Virus record (IMG/VR): IMGVR_UViG_3300012168_000002 | Coordinates: 1-39,015 of that record | Reading direction: 5' to 3' (one strand) | Length of the DNA stretch: 39,015 nucleotides | Origin: a virus | Shown here: in pieces, positions 13,792-23,099 of the stretch | Layout: every line of letters starts with the position of its first letter | How positions within the stretch are numbered: the first letter of the stretch is position 1 | Made by a program: the position numbers and the translations under genes | The notes under the pieces: generated by a model | The model's input: only the letters and a program-made list of their open reading frames with translations | The model's database searches: none | Told to the model about the DNA's origin: nothing

Positions 13792-15243
13792 TCATTGTTG
13801 GTCTTGTAGGAGAGCTTGTATTAGGGTCTTCTGCAAAGCAGGAGAAAGACCTTTCAAGGAAGTCAGAAAAGGAGACAAGACTGTATCAGCGATTCCCGTT
13901 TTAATAGCGATATCCCTTACTAATTGAGGTGTAATCACTGAGCTTGTTATCTGTTGAATCAACTCTCCGACAGAAAGTCCTTTTGTATTTGCTTGAGTTG
14001 ACTTATCAGTTATCTGTCTGACCGCTTCGCTGGTTCTAAAGTCGGCAGAGTCTATTCCTATCCTTTTTAAGAAGTCATCTACAACATCAGGAGCTAAGCC
14101 TTTTTGAGCAAACAATGTTTCAAGTTTTTTGGAGGCTTTGACTACTTCTGAAAGGTTTTTGTAATCAACTTTGCCGAATATATCTTCTACCGCTTCCACA
14201 AGTTGCATATCTTGTGAAAATACTTTATTTATTTCGTCTAGTTTAGGCGTAGAAGCAGAGATAGATTGTTTTAGTGTTGAAGACAAATCTTTAATGAAAG
14301 CATTGTAGGATAATCTTTCATCGCTCGTAGCTACTTTATATGCGGAATTCTCTATATCATCAGCCAACTTTCTCAAAGATTTTCCATCAAGTTTTACATT
14401 TGAAAGTGTATTAATAAGTTCTGTTGCCTTTGTTATATTTTTAGGGTCAGTGAATTCAACTCCTTGTAATGTTTTCTTTCCTTTTTCAGTAATTACGCCA
14501 TATCTATCTAGCACTTTTTGAGTGCTATCTCTAAATGTTTTTGGGGCAATATCTGTTTCTGATAAAGTTTCTAGTCCTTCACCAAATGCCTTTCTAGCTT
14601 GTTGTCTTATTGTAGATACCCCATTCACTATTTGTTTTGCATTTTGTTCAAGAATCTTACTATTTCCTTCTTTTAATAAAGTTTTAGAGAATTGCTGAGC
14701 TACCTTTGGATTTTCAATAATTGAATCAATAGTTTTAGTTGATACCCCCGAAAGACCCGAACCCAATCCTTTTGTTAGTCTCCCTAGCAACTTTCCAGCT
14801 AAACCTATCACCACACCACCAACAGGTAGTGTTGCACCGATAGCCGTTCCTATCCCTGGAGAAGGGGTTTCTCCTTTTTGGAGTTTTGAGCCTACATCAA
14901 AAGCAAGACCCATCCCTGCTCCAACTAACGCTTTTCTTCCAAGTGTTGCACCTACTCCTGCACCTGGAATAAAGTTTGCTCCAAGTTGAATGGCAGAACC
15001 AGCTACCTCTTTCGCTGTTGGAAATTCCACAAATTCCTTTTCTTCTGGTTTAGCTTTCGCTTTTGCAATAGTAGCTCCAGTTAAGTCAGCTATTCCTTTG
15101 CCTCCAAAAAAGTTGGACACGCCTGTCCCTGCATCTAACACTTTTTGTCCAAAAGAAGTTTCTGGTTCATTCTGTTCAGTAAAAGGTTGCAAAGAAGACT
15201 CACTCCCTAAAACTGTATATGATTTTAAATCTGTTATTTTCAT
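13792..15243 (-). CDS. Putative internal virion / DNA-ejection protein, 483 aa
   Basis: The first ~70 residues are soluble. Residues ~75-165 are Gly/Ala-rich and hydrophobic (SAIQLGANFIPGAGVGATLG, IGATLPVGGVVIGLAGKLLG), able to insert in membranes. The C-terminal ~300 aa are helical. This order is typical of podovirus internal-virion/pilot proteins that form the ejection conduit. Its ATG overlaps the upstream 582-aa gene's stop, so both are made together. Assignment is from composition and position. Confidence 0.6.
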   Translation of the reverse strand: MKITDLKSYTVLGSESSLQPFTEQNEPETSFGQKVLDAGTGVSNFFGGKGIADLTGATIAKAKAKPEEKEFVEFPTAKEVAGSAIQLGANFIPGAGVGATLGRKALVGAGMGLAFDVGSKLQKGETPSPGIGTAIGATLPVGGVVIGLAGKLLGRLTKGLGSGLSGVSTKTIDSIIENPKVAQQFSKTLLKEGNSKILEQNAKQIVNGVSTIRQQARKAFGEGLETLSETDIAPKTFRDSTQKVLDRYGVITEKGKKTLQGVEFTDPKNITKATELINTLSNVKLDGKSLRKLADDIENSAYKVATSDERLSYNAFIKDLSSTLKQSISASTPKLDEINKVFSQDMQLVEAVEDIFGKVDYKNLSEVVKASKKLETLFAQKGLAPDVVDDFLKRIGIDSADFRTSEAVRQITDKSTQANTKGLSVGELIQQITSSVITPQLVRDIAIKTGIADTVLSPFLTSLKGLSPALQKTLIQALLQDQQ

Positions 15244-16988
15244 TGTATTATATCTAGTGTTACTCCATCCATCCCGACACGATATCTAACACCATTAGAT
15301 TCTATTATTTGACCTGGTAATACTGGTCTGTTGACCGATGCTTCACGATAAATGTTATTTATTGCGGTATTTCTTGATTGTTCTTTTTGTAAAACAACAC
15401 CAGAGTTATCTCCTGCTTGTGGGAAGTATTGTTTTTCTGCACTAACAAACTCACTTTCTGCTATGGCTGCACCAGATTCTCTGCGAAGAACCGCATTAAC
15501 AAAGTTTCTTTTTGCTTGTTCATACATTTGCCTATCATCTGATTGAAGTCTATTAGGTAAAGAACCACCGATAGCTAATTTACTCGTGAATTTATTTCCA
15601 AGAGTGCTTATAATTACATCAGCTTGAGCCACTCTATCTGCATATCCATTAGCAGATGATTGAGCCGCAGTTTGTGGTTTCCCTGTAATTGTTCCATAAG
15701 AATTACTTACATTGTTTCTTTCTGCGATTTGACTTTTTACATTTTCTATTTGTTGCAGTAGGAGTTCCCTTTGTAAGTAATCACCCCCGTACTTTCCCGC
15801 TACTTGTACTGCTTCTTGGTACGACTTGGCTTTAAAAATATCTGATAGAACACCTGCTGGAGCTTGATTCTGCATTGCTTGAGTCGCTATATCTTTAATA
15901 TCTTTTAAGGTTGCTTGTCTCTCGTCATATTGCCGTTCTTCTTGTTTATCTAACTTTTCTAATGCTCTTTTCTCCTTCTCATTGGCAATTTCATACACAA
16001 TTTTCTTAACCTCACGCTTGTATTCGTACTCATTACGAGCGTCCTCGCTGTATATTTTATATAGTGTGTCCAAATTTTGTTGTGCTGATTCCAATGAACC
16101 TTGAGCGGCTTGCAACTGAGCAGATACTGGTAAAGCACTTATAGCGGTCTGTCTTCCAATTTCTGCAGAAATTCCTCCAAGGATTGCTTCTGGTATCCCC
16201 CTACCCTGCCCTACTTGAGCTAATTGTTGAGCTTGACCTTTGTTTACAATGGCATTGAGTGTTCCTGTTAAAGTGTTCACTTCTTCTTGTTTTCTTAGGA
16301 TGTCAGTCTCTCTTTGAGCACGTTTGTAGGCATCTTCAGAACTTGGAGCACCTTCTAAGATTGAGTCTACATAATCTTGGAGAGTTGTGTCCTTTTTGGC
16401 GTCATCTGCCGCTTGTTCAATCGGAGTTGGGACATATTTGGAATAATCAGGTGTTGCTATCTCTGGGAAAATTACTTTTTGATTACTAGCTCCTAAAACA
16501 GTTGGGGCATTTACTACACTAGAGGTGGGGTAGCTTGGGGTACTTGAAGAAAGGGAAGTGTTTGGACTAGAGAAACTTTGAAAGGAAGTACTCCCGCCAA
16601 ATTGTCCTGCTGATAGTGCTGTTGAATCAGATACCTTGCTTGAAGTTTTAGTAGAAGCACCAGCAACCGTGGGTTTTCCAGTCGAGCCATAGTATTGTCC
16701 TGTGTTTATGGCGTCTTGAATATTACCACCTTGAATAAAGTTCAATTCTGAAGAAGGTTTATTAAGGGTGGAACTACCTCTGGGAACGCCTGTGGTAGCT
16801 TGAGGTAGTCCTGACCTACCTGTGGCTGCGATCACACTTGCTGGTAAATTCTTTGTAGATTGGGAAATATCTTTAACAGCTACCTTTACTGCCCTAGAGA
16901 CAGCCGAGCCAACAATTTTAGCTCCCCCAGCTACATTTTTTCCATAATTTACTCCTGCTTTTTTAATTTTTGATATTTTTGATGCCAT
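15240..16988 (-). CDS. Putative internal virion protein, 582 aa, with long coiled coil
   Basis: A basic N-terminus (KISKIKKAGVNYGKNVAGGA) is followed by a Ser/Thr-rich low-complexity region (~60-180), then alternating helical segments with EKRALEKLDKQEERQYDERQ (coiled coil, ~325-365). A C-terminal region contains a YRVGMDGVTLDI-type beta ending. Size, position and helical content fit an internal/ejection or tail-tip protein. Start context is SD-less (ACTAAAATG). Confidence 0.6.
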   Translation of the reverse strand: MASKISKIKKAGVNYGKNVAGGAKIVGSAVSRAVKVAVKDISQSTKNLPASVIAATGRSGLPQATTGVPRGSSTLNKPSSELNFIQGGNIQDAINTGQYYGSTGKPTVAGASTKTSSKVSDSTALSAGQFGGSTSFQSFSSPNTSLSSSTPSYPTSSVVNAPTVLGASNQKVIFPEIATPDYSKYVPTPIEQAADDAKKDTTLQDYVDSILEGAPSSEDAYKRAQRETDILRKQEEVNTLTGTLNAIVNKGQAQQLAQVGQGRGIPEAILGGISAEIGRQTAISALPVSAQLQAAQGSLESAQQNLDTLYKIYSEDARNEYEYKREVKKIVYEIANEKEKRALEKLDKQEERQYDERQATLKDIKDIATQAMQNQAPAGVLSDIFKAKSYQEAVQVAGKYGGDYLQRELLLQQIENVKSQIAERNNVSNSYGTITGKPQTAAQSSANGYADRVAQADVIISTLGNKFTSKLAIGGSLPNRLQSDDRQMYEQAKRNFVNAVLRRESGAAIAESEFVSAEKQYFPQAGDNSGVVLQKEQSRNTAINNIYREASVNRPVLPGQIIESNGVRYRVGMDGVTLDIIQ

Positions 16989-16993
16989 TTTAG

Positions 16994-17236
16994 TTATACT
17001 AAGCTAAATACATTTGGAGAACTGCATATTAACAGAAATCCTCCTACCTCTATTATTTCCCCTACTTCCCCGACTGGTGGAACGGAATCATAATGTGGTA
17101 TCTTTAGACGCGTTGTAAAGTTTGAAAATTTATTAAAGTCTTGATGACTAGAAAAGTTGTTACGATAGACTTCACTTTGTAAAGCAGTCAAGTCGTTTCG
17201 TAGTATTTGAATTTGCTCCTCGATTGTTTTATCCAT
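16994..17236 (-). CDS. Small tail protein, 80 aa (coiled coil plus beta tip)
   Basis: N-terminal coiled coil (IEEQIQILRNDLTALQSEVY), then a short beta tip ending VGEIIEVGGFLLICSSPNVFSLV. This helix-plus-tip layout recurs in small phage tail-needle or fibre-cap proteins. Overlaps the 583-aa gene's stop by one base. Confidence 0.65.
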   Translation of the reverse strand: MDKTIEEQIQILRNDLTALQSEVYRNNFSSHQDFNKFSNFTTRLKIPHYDSVPPVGEVGEIIEVGGFLLICSSPNVFSLV

Positions 17237-18987
17237 TATGGGTTACTTAAAGGTGTGGCTAATGCGACCCAACTTAAAATCTCTGCTCCACCAGTACTGT
17301 TAATTTGGAACTTAAATTCTCTACCTGATTTGAAATCTACACTATTTGTTTCTTCTCTTAAAAATGTATGTGAAAGTGCATCATCAGTATCAAATGTTCC
17401 GATGGTAGTCCAACTTGTTGCACCATCTACTTTATATTTCAAAATTATACTTTCCCCACTTGCCATTTTTCTAAATGAAACTTTGAAACTGTCTAGTCTC
17501 TTATCAAGTTCTGTACTCCCGAAATTTAATATCTGAGTTTCTAAAATTGAAGTCATTGTATAGACCGCACTATCATTTATTTTATCTACACTTCCATCCG
17601 CACTATGAGCAATGAAAAAGAAATTACCAGCCGAACCAAAACCTTGAATGCCTGAAGTGTTTATGTTCTCATCTATATAATCTAAAGAAAGAGCATAAGG
17701 GTATGCAGAGTTCTTTCTACCAAAGCTCCAAAGTCCCTCATTATATTCCGTGCCTGCCGTGTTGGTCATTATCTTAGCCACAAAGAATACACGATTGTTT
17801 TTCACTGCCTTGTAGTTTGGCATGGTGATACCATTTAGTTTTTCTGTAAACACTTCTTTCAAGACTTGCGGTGAACCTCCTGTGTACCCTTGAACAATTA
17901 GAGAGCCACGCCCTGCTCCTGAAGCATTATTTAGGTATCGGTCTGTTACACCGATAATTATCCCCTCCACACTTTCCAAGATTCTAAGTTCTCCTTCCCC
18001 CCAATCAATTACTTCCTGCACATCAGGAGAGTAAAGATTCCATAGGAATACTTTGCTTACTCCGTTGTAAATTGAAGTCGGTGAGCAAGCGATAGCCATG
18101 TAGTTACCAAAGTTACAAGCTGAAGTGATTTTAAGGTTAGTGGGCAGTTTAAGAGCTTGGTCTTGGATTGTTCCTGAAGGATAAATACGAACCACGATAT
18201 TGTTATAAAAAATATATCCGTTGTCATCTTTAGCTACAATACCTTGAGCTACACTTGTGATAGTTGCTGAGGTATTAGCTACTGTGGTTACTCCAATAGT
18301 GCAACCTGTACCTGTTGAAGATGATGTGGTAGTAGCTTTAGTGCCTGTGGAATAGTTATATCCAGGTTCTAGTAATGTCACTGTGGCTACCACTCCTCCA
18401 GCAGTAACTGAAGCAACAATGGCTGTTCCACCAGTACCCCCATCAATATATAAAATATCATTTACGTTATATAAAGTTCCACCTGCTACTACTGAAATGG
18501 CTGTGATGGTGTTATAGACTGTTCCCACAGTGCCTGCCGAATTAGTTATACTTGGTGTCCCTGAAAGCAAGCCCCATTTCCATACTTGCGTAGTGCCTTG
18601 AAAACCCCAAAGATAGTCCTTGTATTCTAGTAAACAACCATTCTTTACTGCTCCATTTCCTTCTGAAGAAGCAGGTAAAGTCCAAAGTCCCGTCGTTGCG
18701 TCAGCTTTGTAAACTATCTTAGTAAGCCCAGCCCCTGTTTGTCCTAGCCCGTAAAGTTTTGCCGAAGCGGAAGCGTAGAGAAAATCTTTCACTGCGTACT
18801 GTTTTAGGTCAGTGGCTGATACGCTAGTTTCTGTGTCTGCCTCAAAAGAACGATAGGGTGTTAATCTATTAGGATTCGTGAAGATGTCAAATAACTTGGT
18901 TATAGTAAAACCATTTTGTGAGATTGCTCGTGGGTCGTCGCTTATTCCACTTGACCAGTTATTTTGTTGGATTTGAACTTGTTTCAT
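17236..18987 (-). CDS. Tail nozzle / beta-propeller-like structural protein, 583 aa
   Basis: Starts NNWSSGISDDPRAISQNGF, a typical opening for tail 'tubular protein B'-like nozzle proteins. Repeated beta blades follow (YKDYLWGFQGTTQVWKWG; YNEGLWSFGRKN). Residues ~160-240 form an inserted Gly/Thr-rich beta domain (GGTLYNVNDILYIDGGTG, LLEPGYNYSTG) of the kind found in many phage adhesins. Neighbours support a tail position. Starts TTAAAAATG without SD. Confidence 0.7.
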   Translation of the reverse strand: MKQVQIQQNNWSSGISDDPRAISQNGFTITKLFDIFTNPNRLTPYRSFEADTETSVSATDLKQYAVKDFLYASASAKLYGLGQTGAGLTKIVYKADATTGLWTLPASSEGNGAVKNGCLLEYKDYLWGFQGTTQVWKWGLLSGTPSITNSAGTVGTVYNTITAISVVAGGTLYNVNDILYIDGGTGGTAIVASVTAGGVVATVTLLEPGYNYSTGTKATTTSSSTGTGCTIGVTTVANTSATITSVAQGIVAKDDNGYIFYNNIVVRIYPSGTIQDQALKLPTNLKITSACNFGNYMAIACSPTSIYNGVSKVFLWNLYSPDVQEVIDWGEGELRILESVEGIIIGVTDRYLNNASGAGRGSLIVQGYTGGSPQVLKEVFTEKLNGITMPNYKAVKNNRVFFVAKIMTNTAGTEYNEGLWSFGRKNSAYPYALSLDYIDENINTSGIQGFGSAGNFFFIAHSADGSVDKINDSAVYTMTSILETQILNFGSTELDKRLDSFKVSFRKMASGESIILKYKVDGATSWTTIGTFDTDDALSHTFLREETNSVDFKSGREFKFQINSTGGAEILSWVALATPLSNP

Positions 18988-18989
18988 TT

Positions 18990-20030
18990 TTAATTATCAA
19001 ACCTTACAATTAAACAGCTATTCACTGCTTCAGTAATTGACCCAGGTGTGATTGTCGTTGCGGGAACTCCACTACTGATAACCACAGTGCCTTCTAAAAT
19101 TGGCTCACTTGTAACATCTCCACTTAATCCCGCTGTTGCACTAAACGGAATACTATCTGTTTCCCAAAAAGCGAGCATCCCACCGCTTGCGTTTATAATA
19201 TTGCACGCTAAGTAGTATCTTCCTGCCACAATTGTTGTTTCTGTAATAGTGAAAGTTTTAACAACATTGTCGTCTGCTCCGTCAATCGTTGCGCTTGCGA
19301 CGAGAACCGTATTTGTCTGTCCATCCTCTGAATACAAATTTATATCAATCACTGTTGATGTGCCTGCAATCGTCCCTGTTCTCAGCGACACTTTATTTAC
19401 CACAATTCTAAAAGGAATATCTATTTGCGCAACATGCTGTACTGTTGCAACTGATAAATCTCGCATTATCCCAGTAGTAGCAGCCGCTGGGCTTAAACCA
19501 ACAATAGGTTTTGGAATTAGAGTCAGGACAGTTGTCGGTGTCGGATTAAGCCCTGACCTATCCACTAACTGCATATTCGTTCCATCGTAGATAACAGTAA
19601 CAATTTGATTGGCTAGAATATCACCTGTGGCTAGGTCTGTAGTTACATCTTTTTTAATCGTGATAGCTGCAAGGGAGTTTACTTTAAGAGTAGCAGCTCC
19701 TGTGTTTGCTGTGTTTGCTTTGAACTTGAAAGTTTGTCCTGTCGCATAGGCAGCAACACCTGTAAGAGTTATGACATAAGCATCAGTTGAGCCAGCGTCA
19801 GCAGCATATTCATTCCAAGACGCACCTGTGGGATTTACATTAGCCAGCACATACGCTTTAGTAGCTTTTTGAGTAGCAATTTTACTATCACTATTAGCCG
19901 CTAGAGCTGTGTCAGTATCTAAATATGATGTTTCAATTTTGTCCGTGTTCAAATTACTGAAATTAGTATTTATATCAGTTCTACTTGTTGAGATTAAATC
20001 TCCTGATGCGATTGTGGTTATGGTACTCAA
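18990..20030 (-). CDS. Fibre/tail structural protein, 346 aa
   Basis: The first ~65 residues match the common fibre N-terminus pattern (ASGDLISTSRTDINTNFSNL, ALAANSDSKIATQKATKAYV). The next ~90 residues form a beta repeat (TGQTFKFKANTANTGAATLK) and the C-terminal half is another beta domain. It uses TTG as the start, overlapping the HNH gene's TGA (TTGA). Probably a trimeric side fibre or tail attachment protein. Confidence 0.7.
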   Translation of the reverse strand: MSTITTIASGDLISTSRTDINTNFSNLNTDKIETSYLDTDTALAANSDSKIATQKATKAYVLANVNPTGASWNEYAADAGSTDAYVITLTGVAAYATGQTFKFKANTANTGAATLKVNSLAAITIKKDVTTDLATGDILANQIVTVIYDGTNMQLVDRSGLNPTPTTVLTLIPKPIVGLSPAAATTGIMRDLSVATVQHVAQIDIPFRIVVNKVSLRTGTIAGTSTVIDINLYSEDGQTNTVLVASATIDGADDNVVKTFTITETTIVAGRYYLACNIINASGGMLAFWETDSIPFSATAGLSGDVTSEPILEGTVVISSGVPATTITPGSITEAVNSCLIVRFDN

Positions 20031-20542
20031 TTTATTGTTTCGTTAAATTGATAAAAATTGCTGATGTAATCTATGTGTTTCGTATGTTTTCTACAATTAC
20101 AACTTTTACAGAGAGGTTGAAGGTTTTGAATATCATTTCTTCCTCCCATTGAAATAGGTAAAATATGGTCTACTGTAAGTTTAATTTCTGGCTCAAATCT
20201 TTTACAACATAGACACATATAATTAAACTTTTTGAGTAACTCATTCCACTCTTCGAGTGTGAATGAGCCACCATTACCTCTCTTTCTAACTTCTCTTGTC
20301 TGTTGAGAAATAATTGCTCTTATTTTTTCAGTTTCTTTTCCTCCCTTCCATTTATTATTATTCTTACCAAGTCTAGTTTTGAAATAACATTTTTGACATC
20401 TCTTAATTTTCGTACCTCGTGATGTAAGACTTATTCTACAATCAAGACACTTCTTAGAACCACCATTCCATCTAGGGTTATTTTCACCTATCATATCAAT
20501 CCTATTACATCCTTTTATAAATTGTCCTTTTTCGTTTCGCAT
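20027..20542 (-). CDS. HNH homing endonuclease (paralogue of 13184-13714)
   Basis: 171 aa: N-terminal EKGQFIKGCNRIDMIGENNP, NPRWNGG, zinc ribbon (CLDC, CQKC), NNKWKGG, then the HNH core CLCCKRFEPEIKLTVDHILP and LQPLCKSCN. It separates a 63-aa structural gene from a fibre gene and is TTGA-coupled to the latter. No SD; an extended -10 lies 6 nt before the ATG. Confidence 0.9.
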   Translation of the reverse strand: MRNEKGQFIKGCNRIDMIGENNPRWNGGSKKCLDCRISLTSRGTKIKRCQKCYFKTRLGKNNNKWKGGKETEKIRAIISQQTREVRKRGNGGSFTLEEWNELLKKFNYMCLCCKRFEPEIKLTVDHILPISMGGRNDIQNLQPLCKSCNCRKHTKHIDYISNFYQFNETIN

Positions 20543-20548
20543 ATATTT

Positions 20549-20554
20549 ATTATA
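20549..20554 (-). promoter_or_regulatory. Extended -10 promoter of HNH gene (leaderless)
   Basis: Minus strand TG-T-TATAAT, then AAATAT, then ATG 20542. The TG element overlaps the stop region of the upstream 63-aa gene. Same spacing and 13-bp core as the 13714 gene. Confidence 0.6.
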
Positions 20555-20557
20555 ACA

Positions 20558-20749
20558 TTAAGCTGGTTTACTTTGGTTAGTTATTGAGGAAGAAATTTTA
20601 GTAAGATTATCAATTAAGCTAGCAAAATCGCTCCACGCACGAGTTTCGGTTGCGTAAGTCGTGGTGATACTAGCCCAAGTCTCCCCAATATTTATTTTGG
20701 TTTGGTTTGCCATACTGGAACTTGGTTTTGATACATTTGCGATTGCCAT
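20558..20749 (-). CDS. Small structural protein, 63 aa
   Basis: Ser/Thr/Asn-rich (MAIANVSKPSSSMANQTKIN then TWASITTTYATETRAWSDF), like short phage proteins adjoining tail adaptors. It sits 1 bp from the adaptor-like gene. Function not recognised. Confidence 0.6.
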   Translation of the reverse strand: MAIANVSKPSSSMANQTKINIGETWASITTTYATETRAWSDFASLIDNLTKISSSITNQSKPA

Positions 20750-20750
20750 A

Positions 20751-21476
20751 TTATCGTGGGCTTCTATGCTTAGGAATAATCACATTTGGCTCATCTGTTT
20801 GTCGTGTTGCGAAGTAATCCTCTAACTTCTGCTCCTCTTTTTCAAGTTCTACTGAAAGAGGTTGTAGATTCTCAAGACCAAGCGTTAAAGCGGCATCGTA
20901 AGCACTAGCTACTACGAAACCTCTATGCAAGTCGTCGGCTACTCCAGGTGCTTTGGTTGTATCAGTAGCTGTAAAAAAGGAAGGTGAGCGTTGGAAGTAG
21001 AACTTAATGCCACTGGTTACGCTTGTGGCTGGCTTTGGATAAAGTCTTATTACATTATCAGCTATCTTGTCGTAGTAAAGTGGTAAATTGGCTGTTTTAT
21101 TCCACTCGTCTAACGCCCAGCCCTTTAGCCCGGCTTGGTCAATAGGTTTTAACTGTCTATAAAGCCCTGAATCGTCAAGAATATCTATTCTGGTAAGGTT
21201 AGTGATTCTATTACCCTGTTCGTCAGTCAAAAATGAATAATTTGATTGATTAGCCACTAAGTCAGTTGTGCCGATAGGTAGTTTGGTGTGGTTTGTGTCG
21301 TCTAACTGGAAATTAATGTCGTTCCCTTTTCCATAAGTGAAGATTTTATTGAGCCAGTCGTTGCAGGAATTTACTACATTAAATGTTTCCCATTGAGTAC
21401 TATCAACCCTTGCCATTTTTCTGGCTCTTTGTAAGATTCCTAAATTGTTGGTTACATCACTAAATGGGATAGACAT
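20751..21476 (-). CDS. Head-tail adaptor / tail-tube-A-like protein, 241 aa
   Basis: Helical N-terminus (LGILQRARKMARVDSTQWET), a central beta segment (TRIDILDDSGLYRQLKPIDQ) and a C-terminal helical bundle (LHRGFVVASAYDAALTLGLE). The sequence resembles phage adaptor proteins of the T7 gp11 / P22 gp4-like group by motif order and gene position between capsid and nozzle genes. Moderately sure. Confidence 0.6.
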   Translation of the reverse strand: MSIPFSDVTNNLGILQRARKMARVDSTQWETFNVVNSCNDWLNKIFTYGKGNDINFQLDDTNHTKLPIGTTDLVANQSNYSFLTDEQGNRITNLTRIDILDDSGLYRQLKPIDQAGLKGWALDEWNKTANLPLYYDKIADNVIRLYPKPATSVTSGIKFYFQRSPSFFTATDTTKAPGVADDLHRGFVVASAYDAALTLGLENLQPLSVELEKEEQKLEDYFATRQTDEPNVIIPKHRSPR

Positions 21477-21477
21477 T

Positions 21478-22008
21478 TTATTTTTTCTTAAAGTTAGCTT
21501 TCCAGTCTACTAAATGGTTGAAAATAGTCGCCACTATCTCATCCCCTTGAAGTTGTAGGGTGTCGTAGTCATCATACTGGTCTTGTAGAAATGGTTTCAT
21601 CATTTCTCTACCGATTGGGATTATCTTGTCATTGTACTTCTGGGCTTTGAGAGCCACCTTATTCCTGTCAGTTTCCAGGTCATCTTTCTTTTTCTTTAAC
21701 TCATCGTATTTTTCTCTCAATTCTTGAGACACTTGCTTGGTCATGCGGTCAGAAATTTCTTTCTTTATTTCCTCCATTTCTTCGATGGCTTTGTTTACTT
21801 GCTCTACCAATACCATCTGCTTCTTGTTTAAGTCCTGAATATCTACTTTCTTTTCTTCTTCTAATAGCTTCTGGTTTACCTCCTCCATCTCTGCCTCAGT
21901 TTTCTCAATCTCTTCAGATTTTCCTCTGCCAATAGTGATTAACTCTCCTTTCTTCTGAAGAAGTGTTTTTAGTTTTGGGGATTCTATTTGTACTGTGTGG
22001 GGATACAT
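21478..22008 (-). CDS. Long coiled-coil protein, 176 aa
   Basis: Residues ~20-150 form an almost uninterrupted coiled coil (heptads of Leu/Ile/Val with Glu/Lys). A C-terminal segment (QDQYDDYDTLQLQGDEIVAT) appears folded. Located between a glycosyltransferase and the tail adaptor; could be a structural or assembly protein. No family recognised. Confidence 0.7.
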   Translation of the reverse strand: MYPHTVQIESPKLKTLLQKKGELITIGRGKSEEIEKTEAEMEEVNQKLLEEEKKVDIQDLNKKQMVLVEQVNKAIEEMEEIKKEISDRMTKQVSQELREKYDELKKKKDDLETDRNKVALKAQKYNDKIIPIGREMMKPFLQDQYDDYDTLQLQGDEIVATIFNHLVDWKANFKKK

Positions 22009-22009
22009 T

Positions 22010-23089
22010 TTATTTTAATTTATTAGTTAGTGATTTATAAGCGTCTAGCCATTTGTGAGCATTAGCTTCAATGGAATATTTCTCAGCTACATAATCGTGA
22101 GCTTTCTTCCCCATACTTCTGCGTAGTTCTTTACTAGCGATCAAAATTTCAATCTGGGTAATCCACATTTCGGTAGTATCTGCTAGTAAAAGGTAATTCT
22201 TATCTTCGGGATTTTGTTCGTATGGGGAATCACCGCTTTGGAATGACTGGGCTATGGTTGGAATTTCCAGCATAGAGTTCTCTAGGAATTTGAGGTTAGA
22301 CTTACAGCGATTAAAGTATGAGTCTGAACGTGGAATAATAACCATATCTAGTTTTAGGTCGTTTAGGTAGTCGTAGTAAATATCTGCACCTACGAATGAA
22401 TGCCATTCTATGTTTACCTTATTCCAGAAAGCGTACTCGTCTACATAAAGTTTCTTGTAGATTTCATTATTGCCTTGAGGTGGGAGAGAAAGTAAGACCA
22501 ATCGTACTCTTGGATCATGCTGATAATGTTCTATGATAGGTTTCAAGACTTCTACATCGGAGGTTATCCCTACGCTTCCTGTGATGCCAATTCGGATTGT
22601 ATCTGTTTCGTTTCTTTTAGGTTCTGGGTAATAGAAAGAGTCTACGCAGTTTGGTAACACCACTACATTAGGGTTTACCTGCTCATATTCCTTTTTAAGA
22701 ACTTCGGTGGTGCAAGTTACTAGGTCGGCTAATTCTAAAAAGGTAGTTATATTCTTATCAAGTTCGCCCAAGCCCTTTTTAATCTTTTCTTCGGTCATAT
22801 AGTCGTTGAACTTAAAGCCGTTGTGGTCTTTGTAAGTATCATCGTTATCAAAGACTATTTTCTTGCCAACTTGTTTTAATTTTCTTGCCAAAGCTAATTG
22901 GTATTCTTGTTCGGGTCTATGAAAGACAATTATATCGGCATCCACTACTGCTTTAGCTTTCTGCTCAGCAGAGATGCGTTGCAAGCTCATTGTTGTTCTA
23001 TCACCATCCCAGCCGTTCTCTTGTAAAGGGAAAAGACAGCGTACGTTATAGCAGCCCTCCAACGAATTATTTGTAAAAAATACTTTCAT
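22010..23089 (-). CDS. Glycosyltransferase, GT-B type (GT4-like), within virion genes
   Basis: 359 aa: N-terminal Rossmann half (KVFFTNNSLEGCYNVRCLFP, ADIIVFHRPEQEYQLALARK, KKIVFDNDDTYKDHNGF, ADLVTCTTEVLKKEYEQ, VVVLPNCVD). The C-terminal half has RIGITGSVG and CKSNLKFLENSMLEIPTIAQ, followed by YSIEANAHKWLDAYKSL, as in GT4-like enzymes. Likely acts in the cytoplasm with a nucleotide-sugar donor. Its place between head and tail genes suggests modification of virion proteins. Confidence 0.82.
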   Translation of the reverse strand: MKVFFTNNSLEGCYNVRCLFPLQENGWDGDRTTMSLQRISAEQKAKAVVDADIIVFHRPEQEYQLALARKLKQVGKKIVFDNDDTYKDHNGFKFNDYMTEEKIKKGLGELDKNITTFLELADLVTCTTEVLKKEYEQVNPNVVVLPNCVDSFYYPEPKRNETDTIRIGITGSVGITSDVEVLKPIIEHYQHDPRVRLVLLSLPPQGNNEIYKKLYVDEYAFWNKVNIEWHSFVGADIYYDYLNDLKLDMVIIPRSDSYFNRCKSNLKFLENSMLEIPTIAQSFQSGDSPYEQNPEDKNYLLLADTTEMWITQIEILIASKELRRSMGKKAHDYVAEKYSIEANAHKWLDAYKSLTNKLK

Positions 23090-23099
23090 ACTATAAATT

